Below are positions 16,324-26,063 of a stretch of DNA of 35,702 nucleotides, piece after piece. The position numbers were made by a program, and so were the translations under genes. Under the pieces are notes generated by a model. The model did no database searches. It was not told where the DNA came from and saw only the letters and a program-made list of their open reading frames with translations. The stretch is from Streptococcus suis (GTDB lineage Bacteria; Bacillota; Bacilli; Lactobacillales; Streptococcaceae): positions 1-35,702 of the forward strand of contig NZ_POPB01000323.1 of NCBI RefSeq assembly GCF_002964045.1, in the 5' to 3' direction. Positions within the stretch are counted from its first letter, which is position 1, and the number at the start of each line of letters is the position of its first letter.

Positions 16324-17031
16324 CTAAGCCTTAAAGTCTTGGCGGAAGAGTTCGTCAATGGACTCGCCACTTTCAATACGAAGGTCATCCACGTTTTCAT
16401 GGCGAATAACACTACCATATTGAAGGAAAATTACTTCGTCCAAAATTTGTTCAACATCTGAAATCAAATGCGTGGAGATGATAACAGAGGCAGTAGGCGA
16501 ATAGTTGTTGACGATGGTTTTTAAAATATAATCACGAGCAGCAGGGTCAACACCCCCAATTGGCTCATCCAAGACATAGAGTTGTGCCTGACGACTCATT
16601 ACCAAGATCAGCTGAACCTTTTCCTTGTTCCCTTTTGACAGGTGTTTCATGCGGCTGTTTATATCAATTCCCAAGTCTTGCAAGAGATGAAGAGCTCGTT
16701 CTTTATCGAAGTCCGCATAGAAATCTGTAAAGAAGGTGATAGCATCAGAAACCTTCATGCTTTCATCAAGATAGGTCGTATCTGGCAAATAGGATACGAT
16801 TGCCTTGGTTTCAGGTGAAGGAGTGCGACCGTTGATAAGGACTTGACCATACTCAGGTTGCAATAGTCCATTGATGAGTTTGATTAACGTCGTCTTACCA
16901 GAACCATTTGGTCCCAAAAGTCCAATAATCTTACCAGCAGTCAATTTCAAGTTAACATTATTGAGAGCTACAGCACCGCCATAGGATTTTGAAACCTGTT
17001 GTAATTCGACCAGGGTATATGCGTTATTCAT
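16324..17031 (-). CDS. ABC transporter ATP-binding protein
   Basis: The 235-aa nucleotide-binding subunit has Walker A GLLGPNGSGKTT, a degenerate signature LSKGNKEKVQL, Walker B LYVLDEPIGGVDP and the switch histidine in IISTHLISD. It overlaps the 3' end of the GntR gene by 8 bp, and the permease follows 16 bp later, forming a three-gene GntR-ATPase-permease unit like the Bacillus ytr type. Such units respond to cell wall-active peptides in Bacillus; a similar role here is inference. Confidence 0.93.
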   Translation of the reverse strand: MNNAYTLVELQQVSKSYGGAVALNNVNLKLTAGKIIGLLGPNGSGKTTLIKLINGLLQPEYGQVLINGRTPSPETKAIVSYLPDTTYLDESMKVSDAITFFTDFYADFDKERALHLLQDLGIDINSRMKHLSKGNKEKVQLILVMSRQAQLYVLDEPIGGVDPAARDYILKTIVNNYSPTASVIISTHLISDVEQILDEVIFLQYGSVIRHENVDDLRIESGESIDELFRQDFKA

Positions 17032-17398
17032 AAGAGACTCCTTTCAAATAATCATCTAACTGGTGGGTTAATTCATCTTGATTGAAGCCCAAGTCCAGCA
17101 TATTGGTCACAAAGTTTTCAAGTTCTTTCTGTGCCAAATGCAGTCGGGTCTGTGAAATCAATTCTTGATTGTCTGTGACGTAACGTCCTGTTGTGCGGAC
17201 TGAGTAAACAAATCCTTCTGTTTCCAAATCAGACAGGGCCCGTTGCACCGTGTTTGGATTGACGCCAGCTGTTTCAGCCAAGTCACGCACGGTTGGCAAT
17301 TTATCTCCCGATTTTAGTTGATTGGTTACAATCTGTAATTTGATGGTATTACTGATTTGGATATATATGGGCATATTATTATCAAATTTCCAAGCCAT
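17024..17398 (-). CDS. GntR family regulator, YtrA subfamily
   Basis: The 124-aa product has an N-terminal winged helix (PIYIQISNTIKLQIVTNQL, KLPTVRDLAETAGVNPNTVQRALSDLE) and a short alpha-helical tail (TRLHLAQKELENFVTNML) that defines the YtrA subfamily. It probably represses its own ABC operon. Start 17398 (MAWKFDNNMPIY) was chosen because GAAAGGAAAG lies 5-8 nt upstream; a 10-residue longer version from 17428 has no good site. Its promoter at 17447-17475 is back to back with that of dnaE. Confidence 0.93.
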   Translation of the reverse strand: MAWKFDNNMPIYIQISNTIKLQIVTNQLKSGDKLPTVRDLAETAGVNPNTVQRALSDLETEGFVYSVRTTGRYVTDNQELISQTRLHLAQKELENFVTNMLDLGFNQDELTHQLDDYLKGVSYE

Positions 17399-17446
17399 TA
17401 TTCTTTCCTTTCTAGGCATTTTTGCCAATACCTATGTTCTAAATAA

Positions 17447-17475
17447 ATAATACAATAAAACATGATAATTTGCAA
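17447..17475 (-). promoter_or_regulatory. Promoter of the GntR-ABC operon
   Basis: On the minus strand, TTGCAA (17475-17470), a 17-bp spacer, and TATTAT (17452-17447). Confidence 0.55.
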
Positions 17476-17517
17476 GTCTTTTGATTGAATTTCTTAAAAA
17501 TATTTTCCTAGATTATT

Positions 17518-17526
17518 TGGTATAAT
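17518..17526 (+). promoter_or_regulatory. Extended -10 of the dnaE promoter
   Basis: TGGTATAAT, with no good -35 box at the right distance. The site lies 25 bp before the dnaE start and is followed by AAAAAGGAG as ribosome binding site. Confidence 0.55.
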
Positions 17527-17550
17527 AGAAGAAATAAAAAGGAGAAGACC

Positions 17551-20500
17551 ATGCTGGCACAACTAGATACAAAAACCGTCTATACCTTTATGGATAGCAT
17601 GGTGACGATCGAAGAATATGTAAAGAGAGCCAAGTCGCTGGGCTACCAAGCCTTGGGGATGATGGATAAGAATAGTCTATATGCGGCTTACAGTTTTATG
17701 GAAACTTGTCAGAAGGCAGGAATACAGCCAATCATCGGCTGTGAATTGGACTGGCAGTTGGAGGGGCAAGAGCGAGAAGTGACAACTCAGTTGATTGCCT
17801 TGACCACCAAGGGCTATCGAAATCTCTTGAAAATTTCGACTGCAAAAATGACTGGACAGGATAACTTTGAAGCTATTCGCCAGTATTTAGTGGATATCGC
17901 TATCATCATTCCCTACTTTTCAGGGATTGAGCAGCTGGATATTGGGCTAGATTATTATATCGGAGTGACTAGGGATACACCTATACAAGACTTTCATGGT
18001 CCAATTCTGCCTATGCATACGGTTCGTTTTTTCGAGGAGAACCAGTTGGAGAGCTTGCAGGTACTTCATGCCATCCGAGACAATGTTCCGCTCAATCAAG
18101 TGGCGGATATAGACAAGCGACAAATCCTCTTATCAGCGGATAGTTTAACCAGTCTATTTTCCAGTCGTTTTCCTCAGGCGGTAGATAATCTACGTGATTT
18201 GGTAGCAGGTATTTCCTACCAATTAAATACAGACTTGAAGTTACCTCGTTTCAACCGTGAGCGACCTGCGGTGGAAGAATTGCAGGAGAAAGCCTATCAG
18301 GGATTGGAAGAAAAAGGTTTGACGGGAATTGTCTATCAGGAACGCTTGGAAAGAGAGTTGTCCATTATTCACGAGATGGGATTTGACGATTATTTCTTGA
18401 TTGTCTGGGACCTGCTCCGATTTGGACGTAGTCGGGGCTACTATATGGGTATGGGTCGTGGTTCTGCGGTAGGGAGTTTGGTTGCCTATGCCTTGAATAT
18501 TACGGGCATTGACCCCGTTAAACATCAGCTGCTCTTTGAACGATTTTTAAATAATGAACGCTATAGCATGCCGGATATTGATATCGATATTCCAGATATT
18601 CATCGCCCTGACTTTATTCGTTATGTGCGGGACCGTTACGGTTCTACCCACGCTGCCCAGATTGTGACCTATTCAACCTTTGGTGCCAAGCAGGCCATTC
18701 GTGATGTGTTTAAACGCTTTGGAACACCTGAGTACGAGTTGACCAATATTACCAAGAAGATTTCGTTTAAGGATAATTTATCCTCTGCCTACCAGCGCAA
18801 TGCAGCCTTTCGTCAGCTTATTAATAGTAAAATCGAGTATCAAAAGGCCTTTGCCATTGCCCAACAAATTGAAGGACAACCTCGCCAGACTTCTATCCAC
18901 GCAGCAGGTGTGGTCATGAGCGATGAGGACTTGACCGATACCATTCCACTGAAAATAGGGGATGATATGCTGGTGACCCAGTACGATGCCCATGCAGTCG
19001 AGGCCAATGGATTGCTCAAGATGGACTTTCTTGGTCTGCGAAATCTGACTTTCGTACAAAAAATGGCAGAAGGAGTTCGAGAGCGCTACAAGCTGGAAAT
19101 AGATATTGCTAGCATTGACCTAGAAGATAAGAAAACCTTGGAACTTTTTGCGGCTGGCAAGACCAAGGGGATTTTCCAATTTGAACAACCAGGTGCCATC
19201 AGTCTCTTACAACGGGTCCGACCAGAGCGATTTGAGGATGTAGTAGCCACTACCAGTTTGAACCGCCCAGGTGCCAGTGACTATTCCGATAATTTTGTCA
19301 AACGAAAACATGGGCAGGAAGGCATTGACTTACTGGACCCGTCTATTGCACCGATTTTGGAAGGGACCTATGGTATCATGCTCTATCAGGAGCAGGTCAT
19401 GCAGATAGCTCAGGTCTATGCAGGATTTACACTGGGCAAAGCCGATTTACTTCGTAGAGCTATGTCTAAAAAAAATGCCCGAGAAATGCAGGCTATGGAA
19501 GCCGAGTTTTTGGCAGGTGCGTGTGAGCGTGGGCATGAGGAAGGAAAAGCAAGAGATATTTTTGCCATGATGGCCAAGTTTGCTGGTTATGGTTTTAACC
19601 GTAGTCATGCCTATGCCTATTCGGCGCTGGCCTTTCAGATGGCTTACTTTAAGAGCCATTACCCAGATGTCTTTTTTGATGTCATGCTCAATTATTCCAG
19701 CAGTGCTTATATTGAGGATGCCCTGCAATTTGATTTTAAGGTGGTTAAATTATCTATCAACACAGTTCCATATTATGATAAATTTGATAAGGATAGGATT
19801 TTTCTTGGTTTGAAAACCTTGAAGGGTCTGCCCAAGGATTTTGCCTTATGGATATTGGACCAACGTCCCTACAAGTCAGTAGAAGATTTTGTTTTGAAAC
19901 TACCTGACAATTATAAGAAGAAAGACTTGTTGCTTCCTCTCATTCATATTGGTTTGTTTGATGAGTTTGAACCTAATCGGAAAAAAATCATAGAAAATCT
20001 AGATAATCTCTTTGTCTTTGCTGAGGCATTCGGTACCTTTTTTGCGGAGGAAAACTATAGCTGGACGGAGGCAGAAGACTTTAGTGAAGCTGAAAAATTT
20101 GAATTAGAACAGGGCTTGTTAGGAGTTGGCATCAGTCCTCATCCTCTGGTCAAAATCTGCCGTGAGTCCAAGCGTTCTCGAACTGACCTTGCTGATTTGG
20201 TGGCGGAACGTCGGGTGACCATTCTTGTACAAATTCAATCCATCCGCTTGATTCGGACCAAGAAAACCGGAGAACAGATGGCTTTTCTCCAAGTGAGCGA
20301 TACCAAGAGAAAATTGGATGTGACTCTCTTTCCGGAAAGCTATCGTCAATTTTCAGATGTCTTGAAAGAGGGCACCATTGCCTATATGTCGGGGAGAGTT
20401 CAAGAACGTGATGGACAGCTGCAATTGGTATTAGAACAAATGGAACCCGTTAGTCTGGAAAAATTTTGGATTTTGTTGGAAAACAGGGATCATGATCATG

Positions 20501-20661
20501 CAGTGGCTCGTATTTTAGAAAGATACAAAGGCAGTATCCCAGTTATTCTTCACTATCAGGATTCTAATCAGACCATTCAAGCGGAGCATTTTAGAGTTTT
20601 GAAAACGTCTCAACTTGAGGAAGACTTGAGCGAATTTGTTATGAAAACGGTTTTTCGCTAA
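17551..20661 (+). CDS. dnaE: DNA polymerase III subunit alpha, DnaE type
   Basis: The 1036-aa error-prone lagging-strand or priming replicative polymerase of Firmicutes works beside PolC. It has an N-terminal PHP-like domain (1-230), then the polymerase palm and fingers with GMGRGSAVGSLVAYAL and the catalytic acids in MPDIDIDIPD. Other blocks are QTSIHAAGVVMS, LKMDFLGLRNL, FQFEQPGAISLLQ and GYGFNRSHAYAYS. A C-terminal OB fold starts near TILVQIQSIRLIRTKKTG. The metal-binding histidines of active PHP domains are missing (LDTKT instead of HxH; MMDKNSLY instead of TDHG), so this domain is probably not catalytic. The start has a strong AAAAGGAG site. pfkA follows 82 bp later with its own promoter. 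Confidence 0.96.
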   Translation: MLAQLDTKTVYTFMDSMVTIEEYVKRAKSLGYQALGMMDKNSLYAAYSFMETCQKAGIQPIIGCELDWQLEGQEREVTTQLIALTTKGYRNLLKISTAKMTGQDNFEAIRQYLVDIAIIIPYFSGIEQLDIGLDYYIGVTRDTPIQDFHGPILPMHTVRFFEENQLESLQVLHAIRDNVPLNQVADIDKRQILLSADSLTSLFSSRFPQAVDNLRDLVAGISYQLNTDLKLPRFNRERPAVEELQEKAYQGLEEKGLTGIVYQERLERELSIIHEMGFDDYFLIVWDLLRFGRSRGYYMGMGRGSAVGSLVAYALNITGIDPVKHQLLFERFLNNERYSMPDIDIDIPDIHRPDFIRYVRDRYGSTHAAQIVTYSTFGAKQAIRDVFKRFGTPEYELTNITKKISFKDNLSSAYQRNAAFRQLINSKIEYQKAFAIAQQIEGQPRQTSIHAAGVVMSDEDLTDTIPLKIGDDMLVTQYDAHAVEANGLLKMDFLGLRNLTFVQKMAEGVRERYKLEIDIASIDLEDKKTLELFAAGKTKGIFQFEQPGAISLLQRVRPERFEDVVATTSLNRPGASDYSDNFVKRKHGQEGIDLLDPSIAPILEGTYGIMLYQEQVMQIAQVYAGFTLGKADLLRRAMSKKNAREMQAMEAEFLAGACERGHEEGKARDIFAMMAKFAGYGFNRSHAYAYSALAFQMAYFKSHYPDVFFDVMLNYSSSAYIEDALQFDFKVVKLSINTVPYYDKFDKDRIFLGLKTLKGLPKDFALWILDQRPYKSVEDFVLKLPDNYKKKDLLLPLIHIGLFDEFEPNRKKIIENLDNLFVFAEAFGTFFAEENYSWTEAEDFSEAEKFELEQGLLGVGISPHPLVKICRESKRSRTDLADLVAERRVTILVQIQSIRLIRTKKTGEQMAFLQVSDTKRKLDVTLFPESYRQFSDVLKEGTIAYMSGRVQERDGQLQLVLEQMEPVSLEKFWILLENRDHDHAVARILERYKGSIPVILHYQDSNQTIQAEHFRVLKTSQLEEDLSEFVMKTVFR
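20640..20655 (+). promoter_or_regulatory. Possible CcpA (cre-like) site upstream of pfkA
   Basis: ATGAAAACGGTTTTTC resembles the catabolite-responsive element (TGNAANCGNWNNCA) but has an extra base in the right half. It lies at the dnaE stop, centred about 65 bp before the expected pfkA start, where CcpA-activated sites occur. It also encodes the last dnaE codons, so chance resemblance is possible. Confidence 0.25.
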
Positions 20662-20697
20662 AAAATTGTAAAAAGTCAAGCAACTTCTTTTCAAGTG

Positions 20698-20706
20698 TGT
20701 TATAAT
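20698..20706 (+). promoter_or_regulatory. Extended -10 of the pfkA-pyk promoter
   Basis: TGTTATAAT is a consensus extended -10; the -35 is weak. A ribosome binding site AAAGGAG follows at about 20730. Confidence 0.6.
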
Positions 20707-20722
20707 AAGGCAGTTAAATTGA

Positions 20723-21754
<1,032 letters not shown>

Positions 21755-21820
21755 TTTGACAGTTTCATTATTTGTTATTAAGGGTCAAAAGACCATTAAA
21801 TAAAAAGGAGTTTTGTTAAG

Positions 21821-23326
21821 ATGAATAAACGTGTAAAAATCGTTGCAACCCTCGGACCTGCGGTAGAAATCCGTGGTGGAAAAAAATTCGGTGATGATGG
21901 TTATTGGGGTGAAAACCTTGATGTTGAAGCATCAGCACAGAAAATTGCTCAATTGATCACTGAAGGTGCAAACGTATTCCGTTTCAATTTCTCACATGGT
22001 GACCACAAAGAGCAAGGTGAGCGTATGGCAACTGTACGTCGTGCGGAAGAAATTGCTGGTAAAAAAATTGGTTTCTTGTTGGATACAAAAGGTCCAGAAA
22101 TCCGTACTGAGTTGTTTGCTGACGATGCTAAAGAATATTCATACAAAACAGGTGATGTTCTTCGCGTAGCTACTAAACAAGGTATTCAATCAACTAAAGA
22201 AGTAATCGCTTTGAACGTTGCAGGTGCACTTGATGTATTTGACGATGTTGAAGTTGGTAAACAAATTCTTGTTGACGACGGTAAACTTGGTCTTAAAGTT
22301 ATCGAAAAAGATGCTGAAAAACGTGAATTTGTTGTTGAAGTTGAAAACGACGGTGTTATTGCTAAACAAAAAGGTGTAAACATTCCTTACACTAAAATTC
22401 CTTTCCCAGCTCTTGCTGACCGTGACAATGCTGATATCCGTTTCGGTTTGGAACAAGGTTTGAACTTCATCGCGATTTCATTCGTTCGTTCTGCTAAAGA
22501 CGTTGAAGAAGTTCGTAACATTCTTAAAGAAACTGGTAACGAGCACGTTCAATTGTTCTCAAAAATCGAAAACCAACAAGGTATCGACAATATTGATGAA
22601 ATCATCGAAGCTTCAGATGGTATCATGATCGCACGTGGTGACATGGGTATCGAAGTACCATTTGAAATGGTTCCAGTTTACCAAAAAATGATCATCACTA
22701 AAGTGAACGCAGCTGGTAAAGCAGTGATTACAGCAACAAACATGTTGGAAACAATGACTGAAAAACCACGTGCAACTCGTTCAGAAGTATCAGACGTCTT
22801 CAACGCTGTTATCGACGGTACTGATGCAACAATGCTTTCTGGTGAGTCTGCAAACGGTAAATACCCAGTTGAGTCAGTTCGTACAATGGCAACAATCGCT
22901 AAAAACGCACAAACTCTTCTTAACGAATACGGTCGTTTGAACTCAGATCACTTCAACCGTGCATCTAAAACAGAAGTTATTGCATCTGCAGTGAAAGATG
23001 CTTGCCACTCAATGAACATCAAGTTGGTTGTAACTGTTACTGAAACTGGCTACTCAGCTCGTGCTATTTCTAAATACCGTCCAGATTCAGACATCTTGGC
23101 AGTAACTTTCACTGAAAAAGTTCAAAAATCATTGATGTTGAACTGGGGTGTGATTCCAGTTGTAACTGAGAAACCTGAATCAACTGACGATATGTTTGAA
23201 TTGGCAGAAAAAGTTGCTAAAGAACAAGGTTTGGTTGAATCAGGTGATGATATCATCATCGTTGCGGGTGTTCCAGTAGGTGTTGCTGGTTCTACAAACA
23301 CAATGCGTGTTCGCACTGTAAAATAA
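21821..23326 (+). CDS. pyk: Pyruvate kinase
   Basis: The 501-aa glycolytic enzyme converts PEP and ADP to pyruvate and ATP. KIVATLGPAVEIRGGKKFG, VFRFNFSHGDHKEQ, LDTKGPEIRTE, the signature AISFVRSAKDVEEV, LFSKIENQQGIDNIDEII with the catalytic Lys, and MIARGDMGIEVP are all present. The N-terminal insertion after TLGPAVE is the streptococcal form. A C-terminal regulatory domain is intact. AAAAAGGAG precedes the ATG at 21821. A terminator follows at 23337-23388. Confidence 0.98.
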   Translation: MNKRVKIVATLGPAVEIRGGKKFGDDGYWGENLDVEASAQKIAQLITEGANVFRFNFSHGDHKEQGERMATVRRAEEIAGKKIGFLLDTKGPEIRTELFADDAKEYSYKTGDVLRVATKQGIQSTKEVIALNVAGALDVFDDVEVGKQILVDDGKLGLKVIEKDAEKREFVVEVENDGVIAKQKGVNIPYTKIPFPALADRDNADIRFGLEQGLNFIAISFVRSAKDVEEVRNILKETGNEHVQLFSKIENQQGIDNIDEIIEASDGIMIARGDMGIEVPFEMVPVYQKMIITKVNAAGKAVITATNMLETMTEKPRATRSEVSDVFNAVIDGTDATMLSGESANGKYPVESVRTMATIAKNAQTLLNEYGRLNSDHFNRASKTEVIASAVKDACHSMNIKLVVTVTETGYSARAISKYRPDSDILAVTFTEKVQKSLMLNWGVIPVVTEKPESTDDMFELAEKVAKEQGLVESGDDIIIVAGVPVGVAGSTNTMRVRTVK

Positions 23327-23336
23327 TTTATAAAGA

Positions 23337-23388
23337 AAAAGCCTATTGCATCAACTTTTCTGCGTTGTGCTGTAGGTTTTCTTTTTTT
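23337..23388 (+). terminator. pfkA-pyk terminator
   Basis: The imperfect stem pairs AAGCCTA near 23339-23345 with TAGGTTT near 23373-23379, plus GCA/TGC and AAC/GTT inside. A seven-T run follows at about 23382-23388. Confidence 0.75.
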
Positions 23389-23480
23389 GGGGGGCATTTT
23401 TGGGGCAAATTATGATGTTTTTTTACTTGGAATATTATAAATATGCCATAGAAAAAATGTTATTTATACAGAGGAAGTAA

Positions 23481-23503
23481 AGAGAGAACCTATAGTTCTC
23501 TCT
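23481..23503. terminator. Hairpin after the DUF4097 operon
   Basis: Perfect 9-bp stem AGAGAGAAC/GTTCTCTCT with a CTATA loop. It lies 27 bp beyond the stop of the last minus-strand gene. The T run is poor, so it may be a stability hairpin or weak terminator. Confidence 0.55.
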
Positions 23504-23530
23504 AATTTATATATGTATATTTTTAAAAAA

Positions 23531-24385
23531 TTACCGAATAGTCAATTCCCCATCCAGTGTAGAGATGAAGAGGTAATTATTGGCTTGGGTATTGGAATAG
23601 GCTGGCAGTTCTATTCTGCTATTATTTTGACTGGCATCTATGTAGATGTCCGTTTTTGTTTGTGAATGAATAGAGATGTCGATTGAGCCATCGTAATTAC
23701 TGATGTTATGCCTTCCCTCTAGTTTTAGGTTTTCAGCTTTAAAATCCCCATCCTCAATCGTTAGGCTACTGCCAACAGTATTGGAAATGTCTTTCGGACT
23801 TGTTAATGTGGAATGATTGATTACTACTTCACCATTGAGGTGTGATAAATGAGTATAGCTGATGTGACTGTTTTCAATCAACATGTCTCCATCTTCTACA
23901 GTCAGTTCAAGATTTTGAATAGTCACGTTATCCAGATACAGATCTCCTTGAAGGTTACCTGTAAGTGATTCGATTGTGCTATTTTTAGGGACCTGTAAGA
24001 CTGGTTGGTAGTAGGCAATATTCTGGTCATTGACAAGATTTAAGATAGGTTCGAGTAATCCATCATAAGAAACGAAGCCTTGAGAAGTACTAGAAATGGT
24101 TAACTTTCCATCTTGAACTTGGTGGCTGAGGAGGTCAATGCCTTTGTGCTGATTTCGGTAATAGTGGAGGTGAAATTGGTTGTCAGGCGAGGGCATAATG
24201 GACAGTTTTTCATTCACTTCTATAGCCCTAATATTACTAAAACTGGCTGTTTGGGGTTGAAAATAGTTTTCTGCGACAAGTTTCATATTTGTCCAACCGC
24301 CAGGTAGGTAGCCTATAAAGCTTAGAATGGCTCCAAGACTTAGCAGGCTCAGACTGATTTTCGTAAATGGTTTAAGCTCTTTCAT
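23531..24385 (-). CDS. Membrane-anchored DUF4097 protein
   Basis: The 284-aa product has one N-terminal membrane segment (about residues 8-27, ISLSLLSLGAILSFIGYLPGG). It is followed by a repetitive beta-strand domain of the DUF4097 type (alternating LTVEDGDMLIENSHIS, LTIEDGDFKAENLKLEG), which forms a parallel beta solenoid in relatives. DUF4097 proteins occur with envelope-stress systems such as LiaFSR in Firmicutes; no specific role is established here. Start 24385 has AAAGGAGAG upstream and overlaps the previous gene by 14 bp. It is the last gene of the PadR-led operon. Confidence 0.85.
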   Translation of the reverse strand: MKELKPFTKISLSLLSLGAILSFIGYLPGGWTNMKLVAENYFQPQTASFSNIRAIEVNEKLSIMPSPDNQFHLHYYRNQHKGIDLLSHQVQDGKLTISSTSQGFVSYDGLLEPILNLVNDQNIAYYQPVLQVPKNSTIESLTGNLQGDLYLDNVTIQNLELTVEDGDMLIENSHISYTHLSHLNGEVVINHSTLTSPKDISNTVGSSLTIEDGDFKAENLKLEGRHNISNYDGSIDISIHSQTKTDIYIDASQNNSRIELPAYSNTQANNYLFISTLDGELTIR

Positions 24386-24902
24386 GATACTCTCCTTTGC
24401 GAATGGTTCTTTGTATCCAGTGTAAAACAAGCAAGAAGGTTTTGCTTCCAAGGTCTAGAGTGAATTTACTACCCAAGAGGGTGAGTGCCAAACAGATGAG
24501 GGCTAGCCCTGTGAAGAGGAGGGAGGAGGACCATGAGAGTGTGAGGAGGTCGAAGGCGAGGAGAAGCTGGGCGATTGCTAAACTGAGGAGGACAATCCAA
24601 AGTGAGATAAGGAGTAGAAAGGCGCTGAGGATGAGCAGGAGTAGGATAATGAAGAGGGCAACTAGGGTAATCGCTAGGGGAATGCCTATTGGTGCGGCAA
24701 GGATGGCGAGGATGGTCAACCAGACCATATTGCGGGTATTTGGCTTATCTTCCGTCCGCTCTTTTTCGTAGAGGGTCGCTAGAATTTCACTGGCAGCTTC
24801 TTTTGGACTGCCTAATTCTTGAATAGCTTCTTCGTCGTTTTCTTTCTCATCGAAAAATTCATTGAAATAGTCCAAGGTATCTTGAAAATCTTCTTTTGGC
24901 AA
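24372..24902 (-). CDS. HAAS-domain (DUF1700-like) multi-pass membrane protein, start codon lost or shifted
   Basis: From the only usable in-frame start (TTG at 24902) the product is 176 aa: the second half of a HAAS domain (DTLDYFNEFFDEKENDEEAI, LGSPKEAASEILATL), then about four hydrophobic segments. Homology continues 16 codons upstream to 24950 (SRKEYLQKLEKHLKHL), matching the N-terminus of the neighbouring HAAS protein (MTRADYLNQLEQALTQL). The codon where ATG is expected reads AGG and lies directly after the neighbour's TAA. The gene may be made from the TTG as a shortened protein, by unusual initiation, or not at all. HAAS proteins usually pair with PadR regulators and envelope sensing. 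Confidence 0.75.
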   Translation of the reverse strand: MPKEDFQDTLDYFNEFFDEKENDEEAIQELGSPKEAASEILATLYEKERTEDKPNTRNMVWLTILAILAAPIGIPLAITLVALFIILLLLILSAFLLLISLWIVLLSLAIAQLLLAFDLLTLSWSSSLLFTGLALICLALTLLGSKFTLDLGSKTFLLVLHWIQRTIRKGEYHERA

Positions 24903-24950
24903 GTGTTTGAGATGTTTTTCAAGCTTCTGTAAATATTCCTTGCGACTCCT

Positions 24951-26063
24951 TTATCCTACAGTAAGTTGGCAGTCTTGACAATGAATCACCAGCTGAGCAG
25001 GGCTATTTTCTTGCTTGTAGCTGAGATGAGTGGTGTTATCCTCTTTCATCATTGTAAACGCCTTATCCTTTGGAAGTTTAAGGCTAGAATCTTCCTCCCA
25101 GATGTCCAAACTGATGTCCGCACATGGTTTAAAGGTTAGGACAGAATCTTCAGCCTGGCAGTTTAGGCTCTTTTCAAGGACAAAATCCTTCAACTTCCAG
25201 ACACAATCTTCTAATCTTATCCTTGCATCTGAAAGGCTCATGCTTGAGAGAGTGATAACAGCATCGCTGGCTTCCAATTTCAACTCGTCCAGTCGTCCAT
25301 CTGAGATAGTTAGTGTAGAGTCCTCTAACCTTAGGGCAGAGCTTGGACAGCTCACTTTCGTCACGCTGATACTGCTATCTTCTGCATTGATGACGAGCTG
25401 TTCGCTCGCCTGCACAGCCGCCACCATCAAACTACTATCTGTCGTTTTCAGATTGAGATTAGTAAGGGGCAGGAGTCTTTTAGGGATTTTGAGAATAGCC
25501 GAGCTGGTTTGCTGGTTGGAAAAGTAGAAGTGGTCTGGGAGTGGCTTGCTAGATAGGTACAAACTATCTTGGACTAGGTGATAGTCAAAAGCCTGATAGG
25601 ACATTTCTTCAGAAAATGGATTGTGTAATACTACCTTGTCACCTTCATAGCTTTGCACGCTAAGTGCCTGGTCTTCGAGAATAATCTGTAGATTTGAAAG
25701 ATCAGGTAATTCTTCAATCTTCGCCGTCAATTCAATCCTTTCCCTAGCTTGAAAGGCTGAATGTCTGAAATTGTCGAAAAAACTATCCCAGTCAAATTGA
25801 AAATCAAAGTCAAAATCGAAATCAAATGTTTTAGTTGATTGTGAAGTGCTTTGGTCTTCCTTAGTAATTAGAGCATCTTCGGGCAGGTTGGCTATGATTT
25901 CCTTTGCAGCTTCATCAGGTGTTCCGAGTTCTTCAATAGCTGCCAGGTCATCCGCTTTTTCATCGAAATATTCATTGAAGTAGTCTAAAGCTTCCTGTCT
26001 GGCACTTGGATGGAGTTGAGTTAGTGCTTGTTCTAGTTGGTTCAGATAATCTGCGCGTGTCAT
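24951..26063 (-). CDS. HAAS plus DUF4097 domain protein
   Basis: The 370-aa protein has no clear membrane segment. An N-terminal HAAS domain (residues 1-60, MTRADYLNQLEQALTQLHPS, LDYFNEYFDEKADDLAAIEELG) is followed by a short Asp-Phe repeat stretch (DFDFDFDFQFDWD, about 83-95). The rest is a long DUF4097 beta-solenoid region with repeated short strands. This architecture resembles LiaX-like envelope-stress proteins of lactic bacteria, but the assignment is by architecture only. The ATG overlaps the PadR stop by 4 bp; the TAA abuts the next gene. Confidence 0.82.
   Translation of the reverse strand: MTRADYLNQLEQALTQLHPSARQEALDYFNEYFDEKADDLAAIEELGTPDEAAKEIIANLPEDALITKEDQSTSQSTKTFDFDFDFDFQFDWDSFFDNFRHSAFQARERIELTAKIEELPDLSNLQIILEDQALSVQSYEGDKVVLHNPFSEEMSYQAFDYHLVQDSLYLSSKPLPDHFYFSNQQTSSAILKIPKRLLPLTNLNLKTTDSSLMVAAVQASEQLVINAEDSSISVTKVSCPSSALRLEDSTLTISDGRLDELKLEASDAVITLSSMSLSDARIRLEDCVWKLKDFVLEKSLNCQAEDSVLTFKPCADISLDIWEEDSSLKLPKDKAFTMMKEDNTTHLSYKQENSPAQLVIHCQDCQLTVG

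Noticed and set aside
23397-23530. Possible small gene between pyk and the DUF4097 operon
   Set aside because: Only short frames with no ribosome site; the stretch is explained by the pyk terminator and the hairpin at 23481-23503.
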